From Microcyclosporella mali (taxonomy: Eukaryota > Ascomycota > Dothideomycetes > Mycosphaerellales > Mycosphaerellaceae), in NCBI GenBank assembly GCA_002785985.1, contig NHNU01000006.1, forward strand, positions 1,343,587 through 1,407,586: a stretch of 64,000 bases of DNA, in the 5' to 3' direction. Positions 23,444 to 36,700 of this stretch are shown piece by piece; position 1 is the stretch's first letter, and each line of letters begins with the position of its first letter. The notes under the pieces are model-generated. The model was given only the letters and a program-made list of their open reading frames with translations, was not told the origin of the DNA and did no database searches. The position numbers were made by a program, and so were the translations under genes.

Positions 23444-24507
23444 TCACGTAGTATCGGTTGCGGTCGTGGTGAAGACCCGCAAATCTGTCGAAGCTGAATA
23501 CCGTGACAGTGGGATGCTTGATCTCGGAAGATGGGTTGAATAAAGCTGCAGATTGAACTTGATACTTCCAGGTGGTCGAGCAAGTGAATGAATTGTCGGG
23601 TCAGTAGTGTTGACAGCGCTGACGGTGTTGGTGAGCGTCAAGTCAACGATAGCCGAGCAGAGCAAAGCGTAAAGTAATGAGGTAGGGCTTGACGGCTGGG
23701 CAAGCACAGGGACGACTGTGGGCAGCAGGCAAATTCGAGGCACGGTTGCGGATGCTAGTGTAGATTGGGTGGGCCAGGAAGACAGTGTCGAAGCGCGGGA
23801 CGGGCTCTAGCTTTGGAAGGAGCTGCTCGAAAGTAACGGTGCTGGTCGATTGAGGAGAGCGACACGCGGGCGTCGGCTAGGGAGCAACGTACCCGCAGGA
23901 AGAAGTGCAAAAAGGTGCCTTGCGCGAGGCTAGTTGGCTAGGGGTGCTGACTTGCGGATGAATCCTGGCTGCTAATCTATCGGCTCCGGAAGAGTCGCCT
24001 CTTGGGGCACAGCTGTCTGCCAGGGCTCTGCAGCGCGAGTGCGGTCAGTCAGAAATGCAACGATGATCGGCGGGCAGAAGGCACACCGTCGCTAGAGATC
24101 TTCTTTACACACACGATGCGCGATGATGATTCGAGATGCCACCGATCAAAATGTCAGTTGCGTTGCGTTGCGGTCTGCCTGCTCGCTCGTCTCTAGAATC
24201 GCGACCTCGGTTGGGCGTGTCGACGGATCCTGATGGTGGTAAGGGTGGTCGAGAGGGTGTGCTTGTCGAGGGCGAGGTCACGGTCAAGATCGGGCGAAGG
24301 AGCCAATTCTCGCCTGTCACTGGCGGGTCAACAGGCGCGCTGCAGCAGTTCGCTGGAGATCGAAGAGGCACAGGCGAATGGTGGTGTATGGCCCACGGTA
24401 CAGACTGGCAGCTGTTGGATGCTAATTCGAGGTCGACACAACGACAATGAGCAGCAGGAGAAGGCTGGACGATAGTGGCGAACTCCAGGTTCGTTGTTGC
24501 TGCCGTC

Positions 24508-24553
24508 GACGACAACAACAACAACAACACCGACGACGGCGACGACGACGATG
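24508..24553. repeat. Compound GAC/AAC microsatellite
   Basis: Trinucleotide array of GAC, then CAA, then CGACGA units, in the region upstream of the C2H2 gene. A related TCTCGCA/TCTCACA imperfect hexamer array is nearby at 24888-24922. Confidence 0.8.
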
Positions 24554-25575
24554 ACCGCCCACAGTCGCCACGGACTCTCGGGCTGACCCGTGATGCCGTC
24601 TGAGAGTGGCCCACTACGACAGACGGGCGCTGCGGCACCTTGGCTGGTCGGACAGGTCGGAAAATTGTCGTGGATGTCGTCGTCGTCGGATCGGCTAGCA
24701 GCCTGGCTAGCGCTGGGACGGGGTGGAGTGGAGTGCAGTGCGAATCAGCTAATAACGGGCGCGAGTGCCATGAACATCGCCCATCGCGCACTAGTGAAGC
24801 CGTGCTAATTGGCAGTGGCAGACGACTACCACTCTGCTAATGCACCGTCGACCTCAGGCCCGTGGCATCAAGGCATGTCGCCGCGAGCATCGCGCATCTC
24901 GCATCTCACATCTCGAATCTCGCAGCCGTCAATCACTCACTCGCTCAGATGCCCGTCGTGCAAAGATCCCGACTCGTTACTGTGGATGCACGCAAGATGC
25001 CACCTCCTGCAGATAGATGTTGACTTGTAGGGATATACACCGGACGTTCGTCCAGCCGACTGTGCAAATGCAATAATGCCGCCCAGACGACTGATGACAC
25101 ACAAAACGATGTGCAACCAGGCTTGGCTCGGCCAGGCCAGGAAGTTCCCGTTGCACGCCTCCAGCGCAACCAGCACCAATGAGCTGGGATCCCGGAGGCG
25201 CATTTTGCCTTTTTGCTTTTCCGACTGGTGCCAATGATCGCCCTCGGGCCCTGTCGTGCGGTACCTCCTTCAACTACTATGCAAGAAGGGCAAGTAGTCG
25301 ACTAGTAGTCATGGTGTGCGAAGGGAAAGGTCGCGTGTTGGTGCGCTATGCAGTGCACATCACACCACATGGCGGCCCGTCGAGATCTGTGTCATTTCAC
25401 CAACAGCGCCACTGAACTGCACTGCTTTATTAAGCCTCACAGCGATGGCACTTGCATCCGCACGGCGATGAGATGAGATGACAGCAGTCTCACAGCAACG
25501 TGTGTGTCAGCGTGTGTGCGCGTGTACACACCGTACACATTGGCCGCATCCGCACATTGTCCACAGCGGAAGTCA

Positions 25576-25603
25576 CCCCTCACCCTCACCCTCACCCTCA
25601 CCC
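25576..25603 (-). repeat. (CCCTCA)n array; G-quadruplex-capable on the minus strand
   Basis: Five C-runs of 3-4 at regular 6-nt spacing (25576-79, 25583-85, 25589-91, 25595-97, 25601-03). The minus strand therefore reads GGGTGA repeats, which meets the G3+N1-7 quadruplex pattern. Confidence 0.85.
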
Positions 25604-26244
25604 ACAGCCACGCATCCGTGGACACTCACTGGGATGTGCTCGACGTTTCATCGTGACGGCCGGCCTAGGGGGGTGCATGTATCGCTTCTCCCACAGGCGC
25701 CACCGTTGCTCTGCCCCGCCACCGGCCATGTGAGCAAGAGCAACAGCAAGCAACAGCAAGCAACAGCTCGTCTCTCCTCATCTGACACGCTGACCATCGT
25801 CCATCGTCCAAGGCGGACTACTCATCACAGTGACAGTCGTCAAGGTAGTGTCAGGATGCGCGGACCTCCTTCGCCGCGGCAGATGCGAAAATAACTTGGT
25901 GAGAGGCGGCGGCAGGTCGTGTCTGGGCGGTGGCCGTTGTCTACCCGAGGGAGGAGGTCAGGATGCGTGGTGCCGTGCAACAGGCCAAAGCTTACGGCGG
26001 CGAGTGCAGATCACCACGCGAAGAGCATGGCACAAGCAGGGTTCATCGTGATCCACCCGCGTCTGTGGTTTCATGACCTTCTTATCCTGCGCTTGGCCTC
26101 TTTCATAACAATTCACCCTTGTATAACTTACAGCGGGCATATTGCTAGAGATTTGCGATTTCCCTTCTCGTCCACTTCAGCATCATCGCCATCGACACGG
26201 CATGGTATTCGGACGGGGCATGTCATTGCAGTACATCCCATGTA

Positions 26245-26274
26245 GCAGGCAGGCAGGCAGGCAGGCAGGCAGGC
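26245..26274. repeat. (GGCA)n microsatellite
   Basis: About seven and a half perfect tetranucleotide units. A (TGCG)n stretch follows at 26834-26851. Confidence 0.9.
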
Positions 26275-27161
26275 CAGCACATGATAGCCCATGACCCAAA
26301 AACATTGCGGCACAGTCGTTAGGTGCAGGCTTTGCCAGAACAGGGCCACACGCCCGCCCGTCCACCGCGATGAGGAGTACCCGCAAAGATTGGCCGACGT
26401 AACGCCTGATCATAACTTATGGACTCTCGGGTGGCACAGTGCAGCTGCCAGCGAGCAACTTCGGTTGACCACCCGAGCCCCAGCAAAATACAATAGTGCT
26501 GCTACCGCACTACCAGAGTAGTACTGCTGTGCTGGCCGGTGCTCGCAAGTGCGGCTGCCATGGCCTGGCACGGCAGGGATCGCAAGCATTGCATTGTCGG
26601 CGATGACGCTCTTTTCTGCAACGCTTCCGATGCTACTAGTATCCGGTACTCGTACCCCTGGCACTCTTCACACGAACTACTCCTGCGCCCAGCACGTCCT
26701 TGCGGCGACAACCGGCAGATCTTCTGCTCCAAGCGCCGCCGTGCTTCACCATCCGCGGTGATTCGTGCGATTATCCCATCACCGCCACGTCGAAACAAGC
26801 TTGGCTCGTATGCGTGTGCCCACAGTGGTGTGTGTGCGTGCGTGCGTGCGTATGTGCCGTGGGCCCGTGGCCAGCTTAGCTTCGCTTCCAGAAGGCGTTC
26901 GTACCAGAAATATCTTGTACAGTAGGATAGCGAGCGGTGGACACTGGACACGGCTACTGTAAGGTGCAGTAGCGCTTGAAAGCCACAGCACTGTGAGCAG
27001 AGACCCGACATGTACAACACAGAGGGTGACAAGCACTCCACAGCTGCTCCTGATTCTACGGGCGATCCTCTTCGCGCCAGGCGCTGCTCGCTTCGGATCT
27101 AATGCACGCACGCGTAGGGGAAAGCGGCACCAACTGGCCGCAACGTGCAGGGCAGAGGCAT

Positions 27162-27206
27162 GGGTGTGGGCATGGGCGTGGACATGGGCATGGGGTATGG
27201 GCATGG
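27162..27206 (+). repeat. (GGGCAT)n-like array; G-quadruplex-capable on the plus strand
   Basis: Six or more G3-4 runs (27162-64, 27168-70, 27174-76, 27186-88, 27192-95, 27199-201) separated by 3-9 nt, in imperfect hexamers. Confidence 0.8.
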
Positions 27207-29563
27207 CTACCATGAGGACGCTAGAAACAAGACGATCGGCATACGCACGGATCCACAGCCCCACTAGCCGTCGATCTTCGCACCTCTGATGATTGACGGC
27301 ACCCCTTCCCGCAAGCCACTTCTTCCAATAACACCATCACCACCACCACTTGCTACGGCTCGAACCCTCAGGCCCATCTAATGTCCTTTATGCTAATACC
27401 ACGTTGTCACACGGTCGTCGTTGAAGGAACAAGGCCGCCTGATCCTGCTCGAGGTAGAAGATCATCTGCGAGTACCTAAGCGTCGCCGCATTGAGCCAAC
27501 AGTAATATCGGTGCTGTGATCCTTGGTCTACCAAACCGGATGACATGGCAGTGAAACGAATACTGTTGCAGTAGTCCGCCGTACGGGACCAGAGATCATC
27601 GTTCATGAGAGGTACCGCAGACCAGTGATCACCCCATACGACACTACCCACTCTTGCTGTCACAACCAGCGCTCTTTCCCTAGCTTGACCCGCGTCAATT
27701 TAGCCGCCAGAATTGCGTGGTGGAAGCGGCAGTTCTAGTACCGAGAAACACCCCTCGTTTACAACAATGTCTCTTCTGCGACGGACTGTCCGAAACATGC
27801 ATCCGTCCGTGAGGAACCTCGAATCCCGACCCTGGAGAACTAGACTAGTCAATCGAGCAATCGATTGTGTATCCTGGGTGGCTGTGGGTCACATCTGGTG
27901 CGTCCAATACAAGCAGAGTAATCCTCCTGACGAAACAAAAACTTCGGGTAGATAGCCACCAGCGCCTCTGAACCCGCCTCTCCTGCTAGGTATCCTCGTC
28001 GAGAAAATGCGGCGCCGTTCAGCCTCGGGAGTCGACTCGGTGGCCACTTTTGGTGAAGAACCAACATCCTTTCACGCAGTGTAGAGTCATTTGAGCAACA
28101 ACGGGACCACCGTTACGACGAATCCAGACCGCTTTGATGGACAATGCCGCGTCCTGTCCACCAAATCTGATCGACTAATCGGTTGCTCGGGAACAGTGCA
28201 GCTCAAAACTTGACTCGGCGTTGCTGTACGGTCGATCCTCGAGCCTGTTGGTGTCAGTCAGAAGCGAACCGCGTCATTCGCCAGCCTCCTCTTTTTATCG
28301 GCGTCCAGTCGATGAGTTGCAAGGATCCTGCAGCTCCATCCTTGACCCTTCTATCGTCAAGGGCGCCCCCCACAGCGGCATAGCGTCCAAACGCACTCAT
28401 CTAAGTCACATGGCTATGCACGTTGCACAGCAGTGCCATGTGTGTGAACTGCACGTTCGTCTCAAGAGAGATTATCCCAATCCTCGCAAAGTGACGATCC
28501 GTGAAACATTACACGCACACGTTCACTTTCACCGACGCCTGTCTTCTCGCGCGGTCGCGCGGTTATAGATTGATTTTAATCAATTGGCAACGTATGCACA
28601 CACACAAATTGACTGCCAGGGTATCCGCTTCCAGGGAATGTGCTACAGCACTGCTTGCTGCTTGCTGATTCTGCAGCTGTTCCCGGAATTGCGTTGCGAG
28701 CACAAACAAAAAAAGGCCATGCGGACCTCGAAAATCATAGATTATGGGTGCTCCACTCTGATGTAGCCGGCGCCCACGGAGCCTTTACTTCAACGAGGAA
28801 GATCTCCATAGCGAGTGACCAGCCTGGACGTCTTGCTTCAGACCCTTGCCTGGCGCGGAGAAAAGACGTACGCATGTTTCTCAATCGGCCGGAATCGATC
28901 GGACTCTCGGAATTACAGCCAAGCAGTAGACACGCAAAAACCACATGGCCGCGATCGAAAATGTAAGTATCGTCCTATCGCATCCCCCGACATGCGCGTG
29001 GAGAACTGCGAAGCGAGGCGAGAGAGGAGCTCGCATAGGCGCCACTTTGTGTCATGATGAGCGATGCGCACACGTGCTACAGCTGTCGTTGCCTCGTCCC
29101 CTTTCGAGAGATGGAAAGATAAAACTTAGAAATAAAAAAGTTCTGCGTATTCGTTGGTCTGGTGCTATCTGCCCAGTAGCAAGACTCAACGATGATGCCT
29201 TCCAACCGGCCGACAACTGTGCCGCCGAGCCTGCGAGGATCGACACCCATGACGAACGCATGACCAAGATGAGAATATGCGCCTCGTTTCAAGCACAAAG
29301 GGGGATCTTGCTTGGCCAATCGTACCGTTGCTCATCAAGGAGGATCCAACATATGCTTTTCTAGGTTTATCGCCTGCTCGCTCAAAATCTGGGCGCGACA
29401 TGCTGCACTAGAAACTCTTGTACAATACTACATACTTGGTCCCATCTTCTCAGAGATTCACAGCTAATGAACTTTCTTTTTTCCCTCCGGAAGATCCTCC
29501 GGTCAGTCGAAGATCTTCTGATCGGCCTCAAATTTTTGTGTTCGGACCCCTGGGAATACCTGG

Positions 29564-32500
29564 TCATGACCATACGCTGACCCTAATCCCATCTGCAACG
29601 ACTCGCACCTGACTGGGTATCGTGAGTGGATTGCCATCGAAGACAACAAATTCCCTCGTGGCAATACTCTGATCGTCATATTCCAAACCCATCAGATCGT
29701 AAATGTTGGAGGTGACGAGAGCGAAGGCCTCGCTTGCATTGATCTTGCCGCCGCTGTTCGCTTGTACGATGCCCTAAGTGAAAAAAATTGTGGATTTCAG
29801 CTTTGAGGATTTCCTTTTGTTTTTTTCCGGCTTGTGATAGTTACACGAGAAACTTACGGCTTGCAAGAAGAGGTCTCGAGCCTCCCAATCCTCTGCGAGA
29901 AGATGTCAGCGTAATAGATACCCAACCACAAACTTCCTGACTCCGAGCAGGAGTTCCTCGATGTGCGCAGTGTAGGATCGGGAACAGGGAAAGGGAAGGT
30001 GCGCGAGCGCACACGGTTAAACCCTTGGACAGTCTTCAGGATGGAGAAGAAAACCCACTTACCATTCACACCAATTGCGACCTTGACTCCTGCACCATAC
30101 AAGACATCTATTGCGGTGCCATTGGTCAGCGGCGCGCCCGTCAACGCACGGCGCTGATCCCAGGTCTCAGCGTATGAGAACAGAGGAGCCAAGATGACAC
30201 CAACGTGATGAGCAGCCAGCTCGTCAGCCAGAAGGTATGCTTCTGCGCCTCCCAAAATCACTAACTTGAGCTTTGCACCTGGCATGGTGGAATTGCTCGC
30301 ACGAATCGCTGCTTCGACTTCTTCCTTCAGCCGGAGAAGCGAGGCAGTGACATCGGCGGAATGCACGCCTACGACCAGTGGCAACTCTCCAGTGACCACC
30401 TTCTTCAGCGCCTCGCTCTCCAAGGATTTGGGATCGTCCTTGGTCGTTGATGCTTCGACTGCCTTGATCAGTTTCGACCTCAGCTGCGCAACGGCACTGG
30501 AGATGGTGGGGTTTTGTTCGCCCTTTGCCGCCAATGCGAGCGTGTAATGCAAGGCCACTTCAGCAGATAGCACGGCATCCTTCTCTAGAGCGTGCTTTGC
30601 CGCGATACGGAAGGCCGCTGAGATGCCTTTATGGTCTGAGGATCCGAACTTCGGCGCGGTGATCGCTCTGGTAACTCCATGAGCAAAGGCCGCTTGAAGT
30701 GATTTCCCTCCCAGTGAAAGTGCATCGATCGTGCCGCTGAAGGATGTATCGGTATTTGAACCATCCTGTGTGTCGCGCTCCGCGGCAATCTCTTCAAGCC
30801 CCAGAAGAGAGCCAAATGCGGTGAGAGCAGGCTACATCGGAGTCATTCGATGCAGTCAAGCAAAAACAGGACATGCCACTTACTGCAATGTAACCATTTT
30901 CCAAGGCAATGACTTGCATGCCGTCAGAAGCGGTAATATCCGCTTCACAATCACCAATGCAGGAAATGCTGCTATTCCTGATCACCACGCTGCCGCCACC
31001 ATGACCTAAGGTTTTGGACAACCCTGACAGCTGAACATGAGTGACGCCGGTGATCACGAGATCCTTCGCTTCTGACTGTTGCAGATCCTGGTAGCTGAAG
31101 GGCTTCAAAGGCGGCGTCAATGGTTTTTCCAACTGGACTGGGTGAGCGAACTGTGGAATGCCCTACAGAGACGTAGACGTCAGTAGAGACTTTCCAAGGC
31201 TTTGACAATGGCCACTGACATCGATCAAGACCTGAATGGGGGTCGCTCCCACACTCAAAGGGTCAGAGTCCCAGCTATGCAGATTAGCAGATGCACAAGA
31301 GCACTCGATGCAGGCGACCGCTCTCATCGACAAACATACAGGACCAGATCTGCGTCGAAACCTCGCTGAACTTTGCCGATCCTTTCTCCTAGACCGAGTA
31401 GCTCGGCGGATGCGCTCGTGACACCAGCAAGAGCAGCATGGTACTAAAAATGAAGGAGTGCATGAGTGAGCAAATGTACTAGACCTTGGGCTTCGCGCCT
31501 TCGCTTCACTAACCGGCAGTCCATTCTTGTATGCTTTGGCTGCCTCAAAAACGACCTGCAGAACCGTAACGTATTAGTCGCTTGCAACAGGCCACGTAGA
31601 TCGCCCGTTCGACATACATGCTGGGCGTTGAGTACTGGGTTATCGGAGACGTAGACTGAGTTCTATCAGCAGCATTCCTGAAATGTATCAAAGCTTGTGC
31701 AGCGCAGCACCCGAAGGATTCGCCGACCGGACCATTGATCCTTTGGCGGAACTCTCTCGACAATGCTTCGGAGTATCCGTCCTATCGCATTGACATCTGC
31801 TGTCGAAGGATGGCCGTGAGCTTGAATAGGGGGGACGCTACTCACCAGGTGTAATGCCGGCTTCGTACAACTCTTTACCTGCTTGCTCTGAAGCGACATA
31901 TGATTCGGCCTTTTTGGTCAGTTGTCGCTGCTAATCACGCACTTTGAGATGTCGTCCTTCATACCTTGTAGTACCTAGCAACGAAATCAGCAGATGGCTT
32001 TTATGGTTAAGAGAAGATTTGAATGTCGCACATGTTGTCTGCGAAAAGCGCAGCTGCCGGAGGCCTTGGGCCCCAGGCGCGCTTAAGGACCTCCGGCACC
32101 AGATATGTCGCATGTGCGTGATGAAATGCTCTGATTGGGAACTGAAATTCATTCGTATAGCCAATGAAGCTCTCAAGATCGGGGATGGTGTAGCAATGCG
32201 TGTTGACCATTACTTGGCCACGCAAGGCCGCAGACAAAGTTTCCCATTTGAGAGACATTGGAAGATATCCATCCACTGTCGTACGCGACCTGGGTCAATA
32301 CTCGGGCTGTCGAGACATAGCAGTGGGTACAGTCACGGATGAACTTACTGTTCTCGATACCGATCGCATCAGCAGCGGCACACCAGTCGTCCTGTGAGTT
32401 TTTGTATGCGGTAGCCTCTTCAAAAGCGTGTCGAAAATACCACGCCTCTCCCAGCCTCGAGAAGGGGCCAAAGTCACGACCAACTCTGCCATAAACGTTC

Positions 32501-33351
32501 TTCGCATTTTCACCGCAGGCCATTTTCATGTAACGCCAGTTACGGTCTGGATCGGCAAGCATGTCTTCGATGCTAAGCTCCGGTCGACCGTCGGCTTGAC
32601 CAACCGCATGCTTGATAACAAATGCTTCACCTCCCATATTATTGCCACTCCCAGGTAGGATGAGCGAGGTGGTGACTCCGCCTGATTTGATGACCTGAAT
32701 CTGTTTATCAAGCGGATTGAGCCCGTCCAGAGACCGCACGTAAGGCGTGATATCGCTGCTCAACTCATTCGTATCCTCTGCTCCTCGTAGGCCTGGGAGT
32801 CCGTCGACTCCAGCGTGGCTGTGCATGTCGATGATACCAGCAGTCAACTGTCTGCCCTGAGCATCTAAGACATCGCAGTCCTCAGGCAGGTCCTTTAGCG
32901 GAATGTCTGCCTCCACACGGGAGATCAGACCATACTGGAGCAATACATCAGCGCGAATCCATGCGTAGCCCTTTCCTTGACGGGCCTCTTCCGGCGTGAC
33001 ATCAAAGGCCGGCACGCCAGTCCAGACCGTCGCATTGCGAATGAGAATCGAATTCTGGCCATCGACAAAACGAGCATTGCGATCACGAGGACCGCTGGGA
33101 TCTTGCGGCTTGTGTCGGAGCTTCGCGCAGCTGGCATGGTCCTCGCGGAGCCTCTCCACAGACAACATCGGTGACGATCTGGTCCGAGAGTACTGATGAG
33201 GCTGCCACCAGAAAGTGTACAATGCCAATCCGAGTATGCTCAACACTGCGAATCGGAAGATCCGGCGCCGACTACGCCGCGATCGTGGCGATGTTTGATG
33301 CTCAATGGCATAATAGGGAGGTAGGCCATCGAGCCCATTGACCTTCTCCAT
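29564..33351 (-). CDS. Membrane-anchored amidohydrolase (fungal family often labelled carbohydrate esterase 9), 12 exons
   Basis: Exons: 32349-33351, 32032-32275, 31965-31974, 31846-31909, 31618-31655, 31514-31555, 31340-31443, 31220-31274, 30884-31162, 30063-30831, a 35-nt exon near 29863-29897, and 29564-29773. All joins keep frame; about 950 residues. A single N-terminal membrane helix (RIFRFAVLSILGLALYTFWW) follows a basic cytosolic tail. The metal-dependent hydrolase barrel shows GIIDMHSHAGV (HxH ligands), MVNTHCYT and FHHAHATYL (His ligands) and VYVSDNPVLNAQH (catalytic Asp region). A second half (from ~PLKPFSY) repeats an amidohydrolase-like beta region: AIDVLYGAGVKVAIGVNEDW and GKINASEAFALVTSNIYDLM. 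The family includes imidazolonepropionase-like and N-acetylglucosamine-6-phosphate deacetylase-like enzymes; substrate unknown. One exon is only 10 nt. The frame is open upstream to 33366 but has no ATG there. Confidence 0.88.
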
Positions 33352-33799
33352 GCTGATTCGAGGCAACTCGTGAAGCCAGCCGCTGACCTACACAACAAAA
33401 ACCACGAGTCTTGCTGCTTGGCGAGCCTGGTCAGTATAAGCAAATGGAACTGTATCGGCTTGTATCGACTCACGCGCCAGATGATGCGTCCTCTCGAAGA
33501 TGGGTATACCTCACGAAGAGTGCGACATTCAGAAGGTAAGGTCGCACAGTGCCAGCACGGACCAATCACACCCCGGGACAATCTACCGATGCATGTCACT
33601 TTCCTCTTTGGTACAAAACACAATCAGGTCAAAAGCAAGCAATTCGATATTGATGTGGCATCTTTCGGAGCACTCGCTATGCTATCTAATGTTACCATCA
33701 TCAGTGCCAGGGTATCATCGTTGCGGACCATATGCCGCAGAGCGTCTTGTCAAGTCGTAACCGTGCGAGCTCCACAACTCACGACTGAAGCGACCAAGT
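33352..33799. other. Intergenic region
   Basis: Upstream region of the amidohydrolase gene and 3' end of LOS1, both on minus. No gene seen. Confidence 0.55.
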
Positions 33800-36700
33800 T
33801 CATCGCTTCGGACTTCCCGTCCAAGAGAAAGAGCTAAAGAACTTTTTGTATCCCACCAGGTCTCCTCCAATACTCACCAGGAAAGATTGCACCCCTTCGT
33901 CGCTCGCACCGAGCGTTCTGAGCTCGTTCTGCAGCTGGTTCTGGTATGCGAACCCGTTCTTTCGAAGAATGGTCCATTGCAGGCCCGCCGCTTCTTGAAG
34001 AACACTGCGCATTTGTGCATCACTCGAACTGAATCTATTGGCAGAGATGAGAGTCCATGGCAAGGGTGCAAATTGTGTGAGGATGAAAGCGTCAAATCCA
34101 GGCAGGCTCGGTTGCGCTATATTGTCTGCAGCACCAAGGTTTGCAATGTCAGGCCCACCCCATAGACCAGTCATCTTCGTGAGCGCCGAAAAGGCAAGAC
34201 GTGCACTCTGTGGATCGGTCGGATCACACGAGAAGCGTGCGATCGAGGTGATGAAATCATCAAAGGTGCCTTGGTTTGCAGGACTGACAAGGACAGAGGC
34301 CAGGTCGTTGTTCAAGACGACGAGGACGAAGTTGAGGTACTCCCGTTTCAATTCCTTCAACTGAACCTCATCGTCTGTTCCCGTGGCTGGCTGCGACAAG
34401 CCAGAAAAGACTCGGTGAAACAGCGGCGACAGTAATTGATCGAGAATATCCACAATCTCGGCCTTGAATCCATACACAACTTGTCCCAAGGTTCGAAGGA
34501 ACATGGCCATTTCATCATTGGATGAGGCTGAGGAAAGGAGTCCTTCGATCCATCGAGGTAGCTGTGGTAGCACATGCGCACCAAGCACGCCCAAGAGCCG
34601 CGAAAACGCGTGACGCGCTGCTGCACGCAACTCCGAATGCTGCTTGAGCTTCTCCAACGTGACAAGGACACTATCACTTGCGTTCACGAACTCCTGCGAC
34701 ACTTCGATTGGAGGTGGGCCTCCAGTGTTCAGACCAGGTGTCCAGTCGGAGAAGCCATTGGCCAATGACCCAATTGCAGTGATGACATGGTGTGACTGCA
34801 AGGCAGCCAACTCGTCACCGCTTTGAGCTGCTTGCATATGACTGCTCAGATCCGCGGATAGCGGACTGATGACAGATTTTGCAATGGCGACTTTGGTAGG
34901 TGTTGCAACGTTCGACGTAGAAGCAACCAGGCCAATGGCCTCGAAGAGGTACTGCTGACTCTGGAAAGTGGCGTCTGCTGAATGTGGATTGCCTTCGGAC
35001 GAGCCATCGTCGTCATCCCTGTCGACAGGGAGCTCTGCCTTGATGCTCAAGAGATCTGATATCGCTTGCACGATACTCTGCGCAAACTCACCAAGTTGGG
35101 CGCGAAGATGCTTGACGAATCGTTGGAAGAGGTACCAGGATCGCAAGCGCACCCTTTTGTCGTCACTGTGGACAAGCGTGACGAAGTTCTGCAGCACTTT
35201 TGGTATGCCAGCAGGGTTTTGCTCGAAGAACTGCACATAGCGCACGCAAATCTCCATGTATTGGAGTTGCACAGCCGGATGCGGGTAGCTCGCCAGATCT
35301 GAAGCAACGAGGGTCGACATCATTTCTACCAACCGAGAAGACGCCTCAGTCGTGGGTCTGCTTTTGACGTATATCCCGCCGTTCTTGATGGCCAATTCGC
35401 CAAAGTGGTGCATTTCTAGCAGAGCCAAGTCCAAATCCCTCCAATTGGGCCTAGCGTCGCCGGAATCAAGCCGAGTGAACGTACTTGCGACCAGACGACT
35501 CAGGGTTTCTATGTAGAGACCCTCATCTACGGCTGCGACTGTTTGTTGGAGAACGTGAAGGCGTTTTCTCAACTCTTCGAATTCAGCTTCATCGGTCTGA
35601 TCATCTTCATCGCCCCAATTGGCAGTCTCGTCGTATTTCATTTTTGCGATGATAGCATCCAGTATTGGCGGCAAAATAGCTCCATAATGGCTGGGAAGAC
35701 TACTCTTCGATCTCTGCACCACTCGCCGGAACATGGTGAGAAGGTCGGTAAGAGACGGTATGACAGCCGAGCAAATCTCATCGTATTCGTCGGAGAAGAA
35801 TCTAAGCAGATACGGGACGAAGTTTTGAAGCTGTCGATCGGCCTTGGTTCTTGTCTGACCATCGATGCTGTCCGTATCCAGTACTTTGACGATGTCGAAA
35901 ATGACATTGTTCACGAGTTTGGCGACCGTCTCTGCCAAATCCGTATCGTAGTCCGGCGTATTTCTCAAGTCCGACAGTGCAGGACTTGCCACAAGCTGTC
36001 CCACAATCGAGTCAAGATTCAGGTAAATGACCAATTCAATCTTGTCTTGTGACTGCATTTTCTTGCCCACCGTCTCAGTAAAGGTATCAATAGCAGCATC
36101 TCGTGCTCTGGCCTCTTTACTTTCCGAGTTGAACGATCCTTGTTGCCCGGCAATCTCGAGCAGAGCTCCCTGAATTCTCTCGTTGATCACCAGCCATATG
36201 TCAATCCAGCTGACCCACTTGGCAATAGTTCGTAGACACATCTCGACTAGACTCAAATCTAGCTGTCTCCACCTGGACAGTATTTCTTGCCATATCGCCG
36301 CAATCTTATTGACATCCCTTGCACGCACCATATCCTTGAGCTCGGTGCTGCGTCTCTGCTCCTCCGGCGTGCGAGGGATCATCACGTCCGCAATTTCGTC
36401 GTGAATGGAGCTCAGGACCCGCAGAAGCATTGTGGTCGCTGCAGGGCTGGCTGTGGGATCAGAGCCCGCCAAAACCATGAACTCATCGAAGAAATCCGTC
36501 CAGCTCGAAGCGTATAGCGCAGTGAAGAGGTAAGTCATGGTCTGCGTGACTTTGTTCTGAATGGTTGCCGTGTCGATCTCTGCCGACGTGGAACCATATC
36601 GCCGGCGGATGTAGTCCATCAAGCGGTGCCGCACATCGTTGAGGCCTGCTTGGTCCAGACGCTGCGTTTGCACGGCACTATTCACAATCTCCAAGCACAC

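Larger units (their letters stand above)
23444..29563. other. 6.1-kb gene-free, simple-repeat-rich region upstream of the C2H2 gene
   Basis: No supportable gene on either strand in the longest empty stretch of the window. A 228-codon minus-strand frame at 24105-24791 is low complexity only (Ser, Pro, Thr) and looks like leader sequence. Several microsatellites and two G-run arrays lie here (separate entries). It lies between the C2H2 start and the 3' end of the amidohydrolase gene, so most of it could serve as C2H2 promoter or 5' leader, or could hold non-coding transcripts. Confidence 0.55.

Noticed and set aside
24105..24791. 228-codon open frame on minus, upstream of the C2H2 gene
   Set aside because: Low-complexity Ser/Pro/Thr/Arg sequence driven by GC-rich trinucleotide repeats; no domain and no good start context.
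25576..25603. Telomere-like repeat
   Set aside because: The unit is CCCTCA (TGAGGG), not the fungal TTAGGG, and the array is only five units within ordinary genic DNA. Kept only as a G-quadruplex motif.
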